In this document: positions 13,945 to 25,700 of the stretch, in pieces
Position numbering within the stretch: position 1 is the stretch's first letter
Layout of the letters: every line of letters begins with the position of its first letter
From: Clavelina lepadiformis
Lineage: Eukaryota > Chordata > Ascidiacea > Aplousobranchia > Clavelinidae
NCBI RefSeq assembly: GCF_947623445.1
Contig: NC_135244.1
Location: 2,852,001-2,916,000 of the forward strand
Length of the DNA stretch: 64,000 nucleotides
Direction of reading: 5' to 3'
Translations under genes and position numbers: made by a program
The notes under the pieces: generated by a model
Told to the model about the DNA's origin: nothing
The model's database searches: none
What the model saw: only the letters and a program-made list of their open reading frames with translations

Positions 13945-15455
13945 TTATTTGAGAGCTCATTATACTGGGGAGTGCTAGGGAATGCACCAAGTAGAACAAA
14001 ATATTACCCCACAATGCTGGAGGTATAAATTGTGCCATAGCCATGAAGTAATTAACACGGCGTATCTATAAACAAAATATGTGTCATTATTGCCTTATTA
14101 TAAATTAATCACAAAAGTATGCTGGAATGTATAGTTCCCACGCAATGAAACGCGACACCCTATTCGCACCAATCTTTTGTGATGTAATAAAGCGCTTGAG
14201 TCACGTCATAAGGACTGGCAGTAACACCACCGAGGCAAACAGTCCCGAGTTTCTTTTTCAGCGATGATCTGATATGACAAGTACGTGTTATGGCGCAACG
14301 GTGTATTTTCATGCTTTTGTGCAATCGTCCAGACTCAACAAAATGCAAGTTTTTATAAAAAGTTTCAAAAGACAACGGTAAGTTGAAGGTGAAGTTGACG
14401 ACACGAGCACTGTTCATCTACACATCGTGTTAGAGCTTAACAAACCCTTGGTGATGCATAAAGCTGTAATTAATCACACAAAAATCAGCAATTTCAAAAT
14501 TCACATAAATCAGCTTCGGCCGCCTTGGGCTTGTTATCGGAAGCTATAAATAACATTTATCGGTCTCACTTTTGGTATTATATGCAAATTTATGCAAATA
14601 TATCTTGTGTAAATTTTATGGTTTCCTGGATTACCTGTGACAGTTAAACTTTTGTTTACTTAAGTTTATTGGTCAAAACGTAGGTACAAAGTGGCATACA
14701 ATTGCTACAAGGCACTGAAAGTAGGGTTTCCAAGTATAACCGAAATGTCGCGTGTTTTGGAAATCGAAAAAATCTGAACGACATCACAAAAAGTATTTCA
14801 TGTGCCAACTACAACTACAAGACAACAACAAGTAGCCTACTACACAACAACTACACTACACAGCGTACAGTAAACAGACAAGCCAATACTCAACAGTATA
14901 ACACTATAACACTTTAGATGTGGGCATAATAGAACGGTGGTGGTGACAAAACATCTACGATAAGGCTTTGGAGTATCAACTTAGAAGTAAAATCACTAAC
15001 TGTATGTTAATAAGTGGTACAGATACCTACGTAGCATGAACACAAGAATAAATCCAAAAGAGCGAACGAAAGTGGTGAGAGTGTAATGAATATATTATGT
15101 TTTAACAGGTGCATCTATCCGCACAGTGTAGACTGTAGAGTATATGCTGTAAAATAGACAGTACACAGTGTACCATTTGTCACAGTTGTTGACTATACAT
15201 GCAACGTGCGATTATTCCTGAGGTTTTTCCTACATTTATCAAAGTATAAAACATTTTAGGTGCTTTAATGTATAATACAGATTAGACACACCATAAAGAC
15301 ATCTTAAATTTATAAAAATGAACAGTTAATAAATATTCCGACGCTTCTTCTTGGAAGGTACAACATCACAATATTCTCTCATCGTGGTAAATGGAATGTA
15401 CGTTCGCTGCTTTGATGAATAGCACACTTGGTGTTCATATTCTGCAAAAAATTGG
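13945..15455. other. No gene recognised; low-complexity tracts
   Basis: Between the two small minus-strand genes there are only short frames. Around 14805-14890 the plus strand is rich in AAC/ACA triplets (CAACTACAACTACAAG and similar), which makes a spurious open frame. A minus frame at 14417-14160 has an ATG but no recognisable motif. Confidence 0.35.
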
Positions 15456-15459
15456 AACT

Positions 15460-15465
15460 TTTATT
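15460..15465 (-). terminator. Possible polyadenylation signal AATAAA
   Basis: On the minus strand AATAAA lies about 120 bases past the TAA stop of the 16011-15586 open frame. It would serve that gene if the stop is the real end. Confidence 0.35.
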
Positions 15466-15585
15466 GCAAAGAAATGAAAAGTTTACTGAAAATTGAAAGC
15501 CCGTTTGCTTTCTGGGATAACGATGAAATGTGTTCAGGAGTTCTTTAATATTCAACTTTGCTTTCAACTGGCCATTGCGTTTAGT

Positions 15586-16011
15586 TTAAGTTGATACCCT
15601 GATGTTGCTTTTAACTAAAACGTCAACGACACTTTTACTGTTGTTAATGGATCTAGTGCTGCCCAGTAGCCTACCACAACCAAAACGTTTTAAAAAATGA
15701 TCAAAAAACGTCTTCCTGAAGAACTCGACGTCAATCTCAGTCATTTTCTCTGATCTACTGATCCAGATTTTACCCAAATCACTGCGATCATTAATTAAGT
15801 TCAACTGCTTACTTCTTGGAAGATGATCTTTGTAACTTGTGTAAGGACAATTCATCTGCCACTTCATTACTTCGTCGACTGGCGTTTCATCAATAACCGG
15901 TTTTAGTGGTACCAGCAACTGGTCTATCGTATCCAAAAGATACAAGACAAAAAACAGCAAGCATAGCAGCTGAAGCCACAAAGCAAGACTTCTCATTAGA
16001 CCTACATACAT
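15586..16011 (-). CDS. Candidate single-exon type II membrane protein (141 aa), function unknown
   Basis: The first ATG (16011) opens MYVGLMRSLALWLQLLCLLF and a hydrophobic run of about 22 residues preceded by one arginine. This looks like a signal anchor or uncleaved signal peptide placing the rest in the Golgi lumen or outside the cell. The remainder is charged (PRSKQLNLINDRSDLGKIW, FFRKTFFDHFLKRFGCGRLL) and matches no family I know; a Golgi enzyme stem would look similar. A TATATA box lies about 75 bp upstream. Oddity: after the TAA at 15586-15588 the same frame stays open to 15379, adding about 69 codons. The frame may therefore be a longer gene broken by one nonsense codon, or the tail may be chance. 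Confidence 0.4.
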   Translation of the reverse strand: MYVGLMRSLALWLQLLCLLFFVLYLLDTIDQLLVPLKPVIDETPVDEVMKWQMNCPYTSYKDHLPRSKQLNLINDRSDLGKIWISRSEKMTEIDVEFFRKTFFDHFLKRFGCGRLLGSTRSINNSKSVVDVLVKSNIRVST

Positions 16012-16083
16012 AAATACAACTTCAAAGGTAGCTGTCACGGCGATTTATAAATTTAATACCGCGATTGATACAGCTCTTGCTCA

Positions 16084-16089
16084 TATATA
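16084..16089 (-). promoter_or_regulatory. TATA box (TATATA)
   Basis: On the minus strand GGCTATATATGAG lies about 75 bases upstream of the ATG at 16011. This is the position expected for a TATA-driven gene with a leader of roughly 45 bases. Confidence 0.35.
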
Positions 16090-16355
16090 GCCTGTTCCGT
16101 CTCGCGATTGTATGATTGTGGCGAAATATCACCGTTTGAAAAACGCGTGCATAATACTACAAGACATGGAAGAACAATTCCCCCGGGGAAAAAACTGGGG
16201 ACGTTTAAGAACCTGTAGCCAAATTGAGCAAATACTTTAAAAATAGTTATGTATTGTTATATTGATTACGTCAATAAATCGTATACGTTCAAAATATATT
16301 TCTCGGGTAATGTAACCTACAATTGGTTTCAATGTTACAAACACAGGGCTTCTTT

Positions 16356-16762
16356 GTCTAGGCCAGTGGTGGGCAAACTGTGGCTCGCCGCCATGTTTTT
16401 TGTGGCTCTTCTAGTCGAATCGTAAAATTCCAAAAAAATTGAAAGGCTACCAAGAGTACGGTTTATGAACGTTTCTCTCTTTTTCTTTTCTTTATTTAGG
16501 CCAGCATTTCGTTTATGACGTAACAATAGACACACAATCCGAAGCGTTAGTTAACAGCAAGTCAACGCAATTTCATTGCTAAGACAGTAAGGTTTAGCTC
16601 AGTTTAGTCAACTTAAATACACTGCAAAACGAAAACGATGACATATAATGCTAATGCATTATTTACCGTTTTTGTATTGAAATAATTTTGAGACTCTCTG
16701 GTACTTGTAGTTTCTGCAAATAGCTCTTCCATTGAATACATTTGCCCACCTCTGGTCTAGGC
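16356..16762. mobile_element. hAT-type MITE (391 bp) with 8-bp target duplication
   Basis: The element spans 16364-16754, opening CAGTGGTGGGCAAACTGTGG and closing TTTGCCCACCTCTG. It is flanked by GTCTAGGC on both sides (16356-16363, 16755-16762). Terminal sequence and duplication length both say hAT. The open frames inside are not transposase-like, so it is a non-autonomous copy. Confidence 0.9.
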
Positions 16763-19700
16763 CATAAAAAGGCTTTCAAATATGGGTGGCGAACATTCAA
16801 ATATAAAGCAATTTATGGACAAATAACAACCTTTGTTTGGTTAAGTTTCGATTCTTTTGTGCATGTTTTTGTGATACAGTTGAAACCTGATTCGTTTCAT
16901 GAACGTGATTGATTTCAGCGAACAAAATTATTAGCAAATAGATTTAAAAAAGCAATAAAAGCAAAAACTAAAGGTAAAGTTCGATTCCGTTTATTTTTTG
17001 CCCTGTGCAAGTAATTTATTCTGGGACTTTAGTGCAATATTATTAGCAAACTATACCAAAATATTTTTGTTGCGTTGCCCAATTTTTCTAGTAATAAGAA
17101 ATTAGATGATTGCTACAGAATAGAAAAATTTATTTATAAAAATTTAAAGAACTTTACGAAAAGGGTCACGCACTGAATAACGACTGAAGAGTTAAAATAG
17201 CTTTGGAACACGCCACAAGGTTATCATGGCTTATGACATCAAACCCGATCACGTCTTAGGCCTCACACCTATATTGAATGAGACACGAATTTACAAAAGG
17301 CTAGCCAGCAAGTTGAGTTGGGTGGACAAACGTCAAGTAACATGAGTAAAAAGATCTAAACAAAAGTAAACGATTGTAGCGTCTACCTTCCATCCGTTGT
17401 ATGACGACAGAGCACCACGTTTTAACTTGCTGACACAAAGTCATTGCGTTTTTCGTTCTTTCCGGTTTGCATTTCGAATCAGTTGTAGTTTAGTTTAGGC
17501 GACGCACAAAACCTCTTCAGAGGCGTTTCTTCACATAAAGTTACATCTGTGCTTTGGCAGATGTTGTTTGTCACTATATTCCTGTTAACGTCAATTGTGG
17601 ACTTGGAGCAGCTAAAAAATACAGCATTGCCTTTTTAGGCTACTGTGTGTACTACATAGCGCAATATTTATTAAAGCTATTTGTTATACCTAGTGTATAT
17701 CTTGGTACCCTTAAGCTTAAAAAAAAATATTCGAGTGGAGTCAGTTTAACAACCGTTTCTTTCAGCAGCAGTACACCCTATGGTCTCTATAATGATGGAA
17801 AACACCATTGTGTTTAGAACAAGGATGTGAGATAATCTGTAGCTATTGCTATTTTTAAGCAATGTCAGACTCTTTCTTGTTGTTGCAACGAGAGAAAACT
17901 TTCGACAATCATCTTCGTTCGTTCGCTGAGTGGAGTGGAGTCGCATCGAATAAAAGTGACTTATTTGAGGTCTTGGGCTAGTTCACAACGAATTGATACG
18001 CAAACGTCGATGTTAAGCTTACAGGTAAAGAGCCTTCGGAAAAGCATTAAATATATAAGTTTAATCGTCTAAGCTTACTCAGTTTGTCTCACGGGACGTC
18101 GTGAAGCCCTTTTCGCTGTTATACTTTGTTTTCGCAAGTCTTTGTGCCTGTGTTTGTGGTACTTGTCCTGGCAGTATAGAGCCTTAATCCGCTATTCTGC
18201 ACTGAAAGGCCAGAAATTAGGCTATGCACATAAAGAACTTAAAGCAAAAGATAAAAAACGACTATCCAACATTCTTTGGTAATTTATTGTAGAAGGAGTG
18301 GTCGTGTAATAAGTATATTTTAATTTAATATAAACTTCCTACAATTTCTGCTTCTTTCACAAACGTCAAAATCGGTATTTTTATTTGCGACCAGCCAACC
18401 ATGGCAGTTATATAATCAAAGTGTTTCCAATTCAAGAAATATAGTTTTATTTGGCGAAAAACTACACAGCACTCAAATGTATGTCCATTGACTCCTTGGC
18501 AGACTCGATAAGTTTCTACTTTATATCGTTAAAATTTATTTAATACAAATAATAGTCTAATAACGGTAAAAATAACAATGTAAAAGACTCTTTGTAAGAA
18601 CCAACATCTTTTGGATGAATGATCACCACGACAGGAAAAATACAACATTATGACAGCGATTGTAGTTCATTAATCATTGCGAGCCGCGACACTACCGGTG
18701 TAGACTCTGTATGAAAGGATTGCGCAGGTTAGCATAGAATTTTATCACACTGAAAAGCTTTATCTGTGTATAGGCTAAGCATTCGCCCAGCTATTTCAGT
18801 ATTTAGTCAGTTTAAATTAGCACTGAACAGGGGCAAGTTACCTTGGCTACTGTAACGTCCGATGAGCGGTGGTAGTGAATGGTGAGTTGTATTTCGATGC
18901 TTAGCGAGGTTGTTGTCAAAATATCACGTGAATCGAAATACCGATGGATTCATGCTGAAATCAACCCGACTGGAATGTACGGCAGTTTTCGACCCAAAAT
19001 TGTTCGTACAAAGACGTCAAGTCTTGTCCTGTGGGCGTCCACTAAAGACTCAGTTCTTTGTTTATTTTAACTTGTCGTCCAAACAACAGTTTTTCTTTGT
19101 TTGCTTATTATAAATTGGCTTGAAGATAAAAAGTTTAGCGTGCATTTCGATAAATCTCCTTGCTGTAGTGTCCGTACAATGTTCGTATTAGCGTCACCAT
19201 GTGTTTGTTGAGGTGTTATGTTGGAAACACTGCGATCATGTTCACAATTGACATTGGCAAATAAAGTCATTCTTTTGCAGCTTGTAAGCGAAGAAATGTT
19301 GCACTTACAGCTGCCACATTTTTCTCAAGAGAGTCCAGTTGGTGATTGCTGTTTATTTAACTCAATATCTACTATCGTATACGGTTATACGGCCTATATC
19401 GTTTGTTTTATGCAAATGCCTGACAAGCGAAACCGTAATGTGTTTATAGTCTAGGTCTCTAGGACAATATTATGATTATAGCCCAATAAAGCATAAGCAT
19501 AGCCTGTTGGCTACTAACAGGCAATGAGTAACTAGTTTGCATTTTGAGTTTCATTTTAGGACAGCCAAACTTAAGACATGCAAACATAATATTGGTATAA
19601 AGAAATTAAACCAACGCAGAACAATACCGGTAGATTTCAGGATTTAGGATAGCAATTTCTGTTTTAGTTGCTTTCAGTTATTTCCTTATTATTTACTTAT

Positions 19701-19796
19701 TTCACTTATTCTACTAGTGCCTTGTTCACTTATTAGGTGTTGTTGTTGATTTTTTGAATTCATCTTTGGATTTTGACTCTGCCTGAAAACCTTACA
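16763..19796. other. Intergenic stretch upstream of cytochrome b561 gene A
   Basis: No exon could be supported. It contains the diverged repeat at about 17410-17580 listed separately. The regulatory region of gene A should lie in its right part, but I see no clear TATA box near the ATG at 19797. Confidence 0.35.
17410..17580 (+). repeat. Diverged dispersed repeat, copy 1
   Basis: The stretch from GCACCACGTTTTAAC to CAGATGTTGTTTGTCA aligns by eye, with many substitutions and small gaps, to 33245-33395. Shared blocks include GCACCACGTTT, TTTCGnATCAGTTG and TGCTTnGGCAnATGTT. It is an old repeat of unknown class, in the same orientation at both sites, on either side of the cytochrome b561 pair. 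Confidence 0.45.
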
Positions 19797-22700
19797 ATGC
19801 CCGGTTTAAACTCGTTAGAAGACAGCGGCAACCTTCGTGGATTGCCCTGGATGTTAGCTATATCTCAGGTTGGTGAAGAAATTTTTATCAAGTTACATAG
19901 AAATTTGGGGTCTAGTGCAGAAGTGCACCACCAAAGGATGTCATATTTTGTTCAGCATGTGTCTATTATACAAGTGTGACATGTGGTTGTGCACTTCCAC
20001 ACCGGACTTGAATTTTTTAATTTAAGTCACATCTGTTTTAATGTCTGTTGTTATTTCACTGGAAAGGAATCGTACCAACATTGTATAAAAGAACCTAACA
20101 TTAAAACTTGAAACGTATACGACACAAATGTAACCCAAAAATTTTCTACTACAACTAAAAATTAACCTGATTTGGATGAGCATAAATAACTTTTTGGCCT
20201 TGATAGGCGATCCTTTTTCCTACCTAGATGTAACTTTGTCACCTAATATATTTTTAACAACACATTTTGTGACCTAAATACTTTGGGTGAAATCATCAGT
20301 TCAGATTACCATAGTCCAAATACTGTAATTGCTTTGTTCGTCATCAAGCTTGTGTGCTTAGAAGCTATGGCTTAGTTTAGTATTTTTCTGTAGGCTTACT
20401 TTTTGCACATTTTCTTCAGTCACGCTATGAAAGTGTGAGGTAGCACAAATGTCTTAAATCAGTTTAATCACATTCACTTCAGGTGGCTGGTATCGCAATG
20501 GTCGTGATGATTGGAGTTTGGCTTAACACTTATCTGGGTGGATTTGCCTGGGATGGCGGCCCAAAGGAATTTAATTTACATCCATTATGCATGATCTGTG
20601 GCATGGTTTTCTTGTACGGAGAGGGTAAGATTATTCTAAACATACAATATTATCTATGAGTCATTCCATGTATAATCAACCGGGCACTGTAACCACTACT
20701 CTTGGATTTTGATAATTTCAATATATGTTAGACCTTGGAAAATCACGAAGATTAAAAAAAAAATTTTGAAAATATCTCCAGGCGTTTTCGAGTTATTCAA
20801 ATTTGAATTTTTCGCCACACGATGGCTTTTGGTTAGTGAGCACTGGTCACGCTTCATGATTTTGTTTAATATCTTTATTTCTGAAGGTAGAATAATGAAA
20901 CAAATGTCAAATTCACCATTTTTGGGGTCAAGGAATTCATTTAAGCACATAAAAAACCTATATCACACCTCCTTCATGGAGTAAATTAAGTTTTTTCATT
21001 AATGTCAAAGTTCAAGTTTACGATGCAATTACAAAAATAGCAATCGCATTGGAAACATAATTTTTGCACTTTTGTGTAGCATGGTTCATGTATTTTCATA
21101 TATCCAAAAATTGGAAACTTGTTTTTTGTGCTTTAGGAGTAAAGTTGGTTTTAACAGCAAGCACTATTTTTAGGATTCTTATAAGATATAAAATGCATAT
21201 TTGAGCAATATCGTATAACTGGTCATGAATATATGCAAGGTTGCAATTCCAAGGCACCAACTGCTAGTGTTTAAAGATTATTCACCAAAAAAATTAATTA
21301 CTGCCTGCTAATGGTGCACTCTGAGAGAGGTTACAGTAAATTAGAGTTACTTTTTGAACTTCAATTTGGCCTACTCCTATTTTGATTCTTGACCTTATTG
21401 TCATTCTCTATCGGTGTAGGCTTTCATCACTGTTTTTAAAGCTTCTGCAGTGATACTGTACGATCTTCCAGTTGTTGTAATCGGTGCAGCAACTTTGCAT
21501 AGAATTTGCTGGAAAGGAACCCAGCATACATCGTCCTTTGATGGCCAAAAAAATGTATTTGTAGGACCTGGTGGGTGCATAAACTTCACTTGGGCATGTA
21601 ACTGAGCAGTGTCGACTTCGTCGATTAATCCCATCCACCCCACCACTTTCCATCATAGTTGCAAGCTACATAGTCATTCACAGTAACTTGCAAATCATCT
21701 CTGTTGCAATGTGAAAAGTAATGAATACCTGTGAATTTGTTATCATCACTTGTTCGCTTGTATCCTATTGAAGATTTCGAAAGGGGTTGAAAATGGTGGA
21801 AAGATCGTGTTCCAGGTATTGTGCTTCCTAATAAAAACCTTGATGCCATTACAAGCCTGTCCTTTTGTAAACCTTCTGAATGCAAAAACTCGAATTTAAT
21901 TCCATTGATGTTGTCACAGCAATATTTATAGAATGCTTGTGTGGTTGTAATCTGGTCAGATGTAGGTCTTTGTAAGCTAGCTGTCTTAACCAATCGTTTA
22001 ACAGTACCTCCAACACCATCACATGGAGATTTCCCGTGACTGGTTGCAAAAAAGGACCAACACGCTTCCAGGTTGAAATCACACTTGTGATGGCACAAAT
22101 TCAGCATATTTTTATACTGTCCAGCGCAACCGTCCGAGAAATATTCAACTTTAGTAATGGTGCTGGACAAGCTTGGAATCAATGCAGTGAGTTTGTACAA
22201 AAGCCCATGTACAAAAGCTGTGTCATGTGTTAAGTCATCTGAAACAAAGCAAAATGACTGCTGCATCAAGATGTGATCTTGCATGTAATACACAACAGCA
22301 GGGTGGATTGTACATTGCTGCTGGTTCCAGTGATAGCTTTGTACTTCATCTTGGATTGTAAAAGTGTAATTCTCGGCGAAATCCAGCAAAATCACACAAG
22401 TATCATCTGTTAAAGAACTCTTTCTGGAGTTTAAGTATCTAGATTGGCATTTAGCTATGAATGAATGCTTTGTAAGATCATCCAAAACTCTTGCAATTTC
22501 TTGAATCCACTCATGTCTCGTCATTAACACTGTGATAAGATCCATCCTGTCTGTAGACTTCCATTGTTGGCATTGGACTTCATCATCAAGTTCCTCATCA
22601 TACTGTGCAAACAAAAGGCCTTCTAGTGCTTGAGACCCAGGACATTGTTCACAACGATGCAACATGCACATTTTGTTCTCCGTGCTGCACACTATTTTGT

Positions 22701-25700
22701 CAATCAATGTTTTGTATGTTTCATTGTTGTTGGCAGCAGCAACCAGAAGAATTGCATTTTGATGTTGGATGCACACACAGACAGAATGAATGCCTTTGGA
22801 CGATACGGGGACACACCATTTGGGACGGAGTGAACAAAACGTTGAGAATCCAATCTTCAGCTCAGGATATTTTTCGCAAAATGTGGCATATAATTCCTTC
22901 AAATTGCACAAAATGAGCCTCTTTTGCTTATGAACATTTTTGGAAACACTTACATAATCTTTAATTCCAGGCATTAAACGGGTAAATTCATCATTTTCAT
23001 ACATAGATGTAACTGCAGCTTTTGTGGCATCAGATATTTTGTTTCTTCCTGGAATAGTTGGTTTGGACAAAATCCCATCAGATTCTTTTTCTTTCATTGC
23101 TCGTTTAATCAAATACTCAGATTCACCAAAATTGATTGATTTGATTCACCTTAATTGACCAGGATTGGGGTTTCAGTGTGAGGAGCATTACTTTTTCATT
23201 ATATGAACTTGCACCAGCAATCTTTGTTTTGACATGTTCCATTAACAGATCTTGGTCATTTGCTTTTTTCTGCAGCAACTTGATCTCATTTGAAGTGAAG
23301 ATAGTGTTTTCATGAATTGTAATATTTTCTTCTTCCGTGCCAATAACAGTTGCAAAAGAGTTTTCTAATTTTCGTGCCACCTTTGATACTTTATCTTTTG
23401 CTTTTAGAATACGCTGTCGTTTTGGTAGACTATGTGAAGGTCCAACTGGAGACACGCCAACAGATTGAAAAGTTTCATTTAACGTTTCTTTTGCTAAATC
23501 TTGGTGAAACTGCGATTTTGGATTACAATCAAAGCTGAACTTTAAGCTGTCAGAATCACTTGTAGATGGATTTGAACTTGTTTCTGAATCACCCAAACAA
23601 TTATTATCTGTTTGAAATCTTTTGTAGCATGTCGCACAAACGCGCCATCCAGGTTTAACGCACATTGAGAGTTTTTCCATCTTTTTGGCAATTCCAAGTG
23701 TAATTACAATGCTACCTTTGGCTTTCTTCTTGTGAGATTTATAAATGTCACAACAATTTTTGAACCTGTGCTCAAATCTTGGCGCCAAAAATATCTCTTT
23801 GTGGTGCATGCATAAATTGGCTACTTGCTCTGCTTTGTCTTTCAAAGCAGTTCTCCATAACAGTAACTCTCGGTCTGCGGAACATAAACTTCCCAAAGGT
23901 ATCAATTCAATTTTTGCTGTGTATAAGGTTTTATGACAGTCTTGCTGCAACAAAACACCAATACTACAACACTCCATTTATAACAGATAAATGCTTTATT
24001 ATCATTCTAAATCTAAACAGAGTATTGTTAGTTAAAAGGAGGAGGCTAGAACTATTATAGGCCTATAGTTGCTATTTTCCCCGTAATCAGGTAGACCAAT
24101 CCAATACCTGTATTTCTCTTTTTTTATCTCTACAAATCTACTGCAGATGCTAGTTCTGACAATAATGCAAGGCTACTATTGCACTAATATCTGCTCAAAA
24201 TTGAGCCTATGGTAAATGATAAAACACTTCAAATAAACTTTTGAATTAAAAAAACTAGAACCAATAGACTAAACATTTAGATTCTTGCTGGGCTTTGAAA
24301 TTGAAACAAAAATCAAAACTCTTAAGTATTTTCCAATGATTGTTAAAGGTCAGGCAATTGCAATACAGTACTGATATACTAAAAGTATTAGGTTTTGCCA
24401 GATTGCCATAGGCTAGCCAAATTGCTCATTGGTCCCTTATATCATTTTCAATTTGCAGAAAAATATCTAAGCCATTTCATCAAAATCAAGTTGACTCAAA
24501 CTTGATATCATAAAAATAGTGCTTGCTGTTAAAACCAACCAAACCAAAAAACAAGTTTCCAATTGTTGGATATATGAAAATACATGAACCATGCTACACA
24601 AAAGTGCAAAAATTATGTTTCCAATGCGATTGCTATTTTTGTAATTGCATCGTAAACTTGAACTTTGACATTAATGAAAAAACTTAATTTACTCCATGAA
24701 GGAGGTGTGATATAGGTTTTTTATGTGCTTAAATGAATTCCTTGACCCCAAAAATGGTGAATTTGACATTTGTTTCATTATTCTACCTTCAGAAATAAAG
24801 ATATTAAAGAAAATCATGAAGCGTGACCAGTGCTCACTAACCAAAAGCCATCGTGTGGCGAAAAATTCAAATTTGATTAACTCGAAAACGCCTGGAGATA
24901 TTTTCAAAATTTTTTTTTTAATCTTCGTGATTTTCCAAGGTCTATATAACATATATTGAAATTATCAAAATCCAAGAGTAGTGGTTACAAATTTTTAAAA
25001 AATTGGTTGATTATACATGGAATAACTCCTATGTTAAGTTCGGTGAATTGTTTTCATTGGTTTCTGTTGTGAAAAATATTCCTATACCATATTCAATTGA
25101 ATTAATTAATTATTTATAAGAAAGAATTATATATATTCTTTTATGTATTGGTACAGTATTTAGTTGGTTTGTATTTGTTTTTAGTGAACATTTAGAACTC
25201 TTGGAAAGCTGTTAGTTACATGCTTATGATCATTGCAATGCCATCGAATCAATAAATACTTTTCTTTTCAGCCGCCCTGGTTTACAGAGTCTTTCGCAAC
25301 AGTCGAAAGCTGAAAGTCAAGTTAATCCATGCTGGATTATTATTTTTGGCATTTTTCGCAATCATAATAGGTGCGTTACTTCTGTAGTTACTTGGTCTAT
25401 AGACTATATCATAGTTACAACCCAATACCTAAACTTGTTAATTAATTTTATTTTATTTAACTGTATAAATTTTATATTGTGCAAATATTGTGTTATTAGT
25501 GTGTTGTTGGTCATGTCATGTTGTAACCAGTACTCAGCAATACAATACTTGCATCATTTTCAGGACTTGTAGCAGTGTTCAGTTTTCACAGAGCAAATAA
25601 CATAGCTAATTTATACAGCCTGCACAGTTGGTGTGGAATTACGACGGTGATAATGTTTTGTTTTCAGGTAACTGTTTTTCTATTTTTTGCAATACTTGGT

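Larger units (their letters stand above)
20654..25032. mobile_element. DNA transposon with ~515 bp inverted repeats, possibly Sola superfamily
   Basis: The element spans 20658-25028 (4371 bp) and is flanked by the 4-bp duplication CTAT (20654-20657, 25029-25032). Its ends read GAGTCATTCCATGTATAATC on the left and the inverse complement of GAGTTATTCCATGTATAATC on the right. One transposase is encoded on the minus strand. A 4-bp duplication, GAG termini and the protein's SDGCAGQYKN and ATSHGKSPCDG motifs point to the Sola group, but I assign that from memory of the family traits and it needs a search. The near-identical inverted repeats argue for a recent arrival. It sits inside an intron, so it is presumably spliced out. 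Confidence 0.88.

Noticed and set aside
20709-20984. 91-codon frame also found at 24689-24952
   Set aside because: Appears twice only because it lies in the transposon's inverted repeats; no protein features.
22036-22916. Plus-strand open frames opposite the transposase
   Set aside because: Antisense shadows of the transposase frame.
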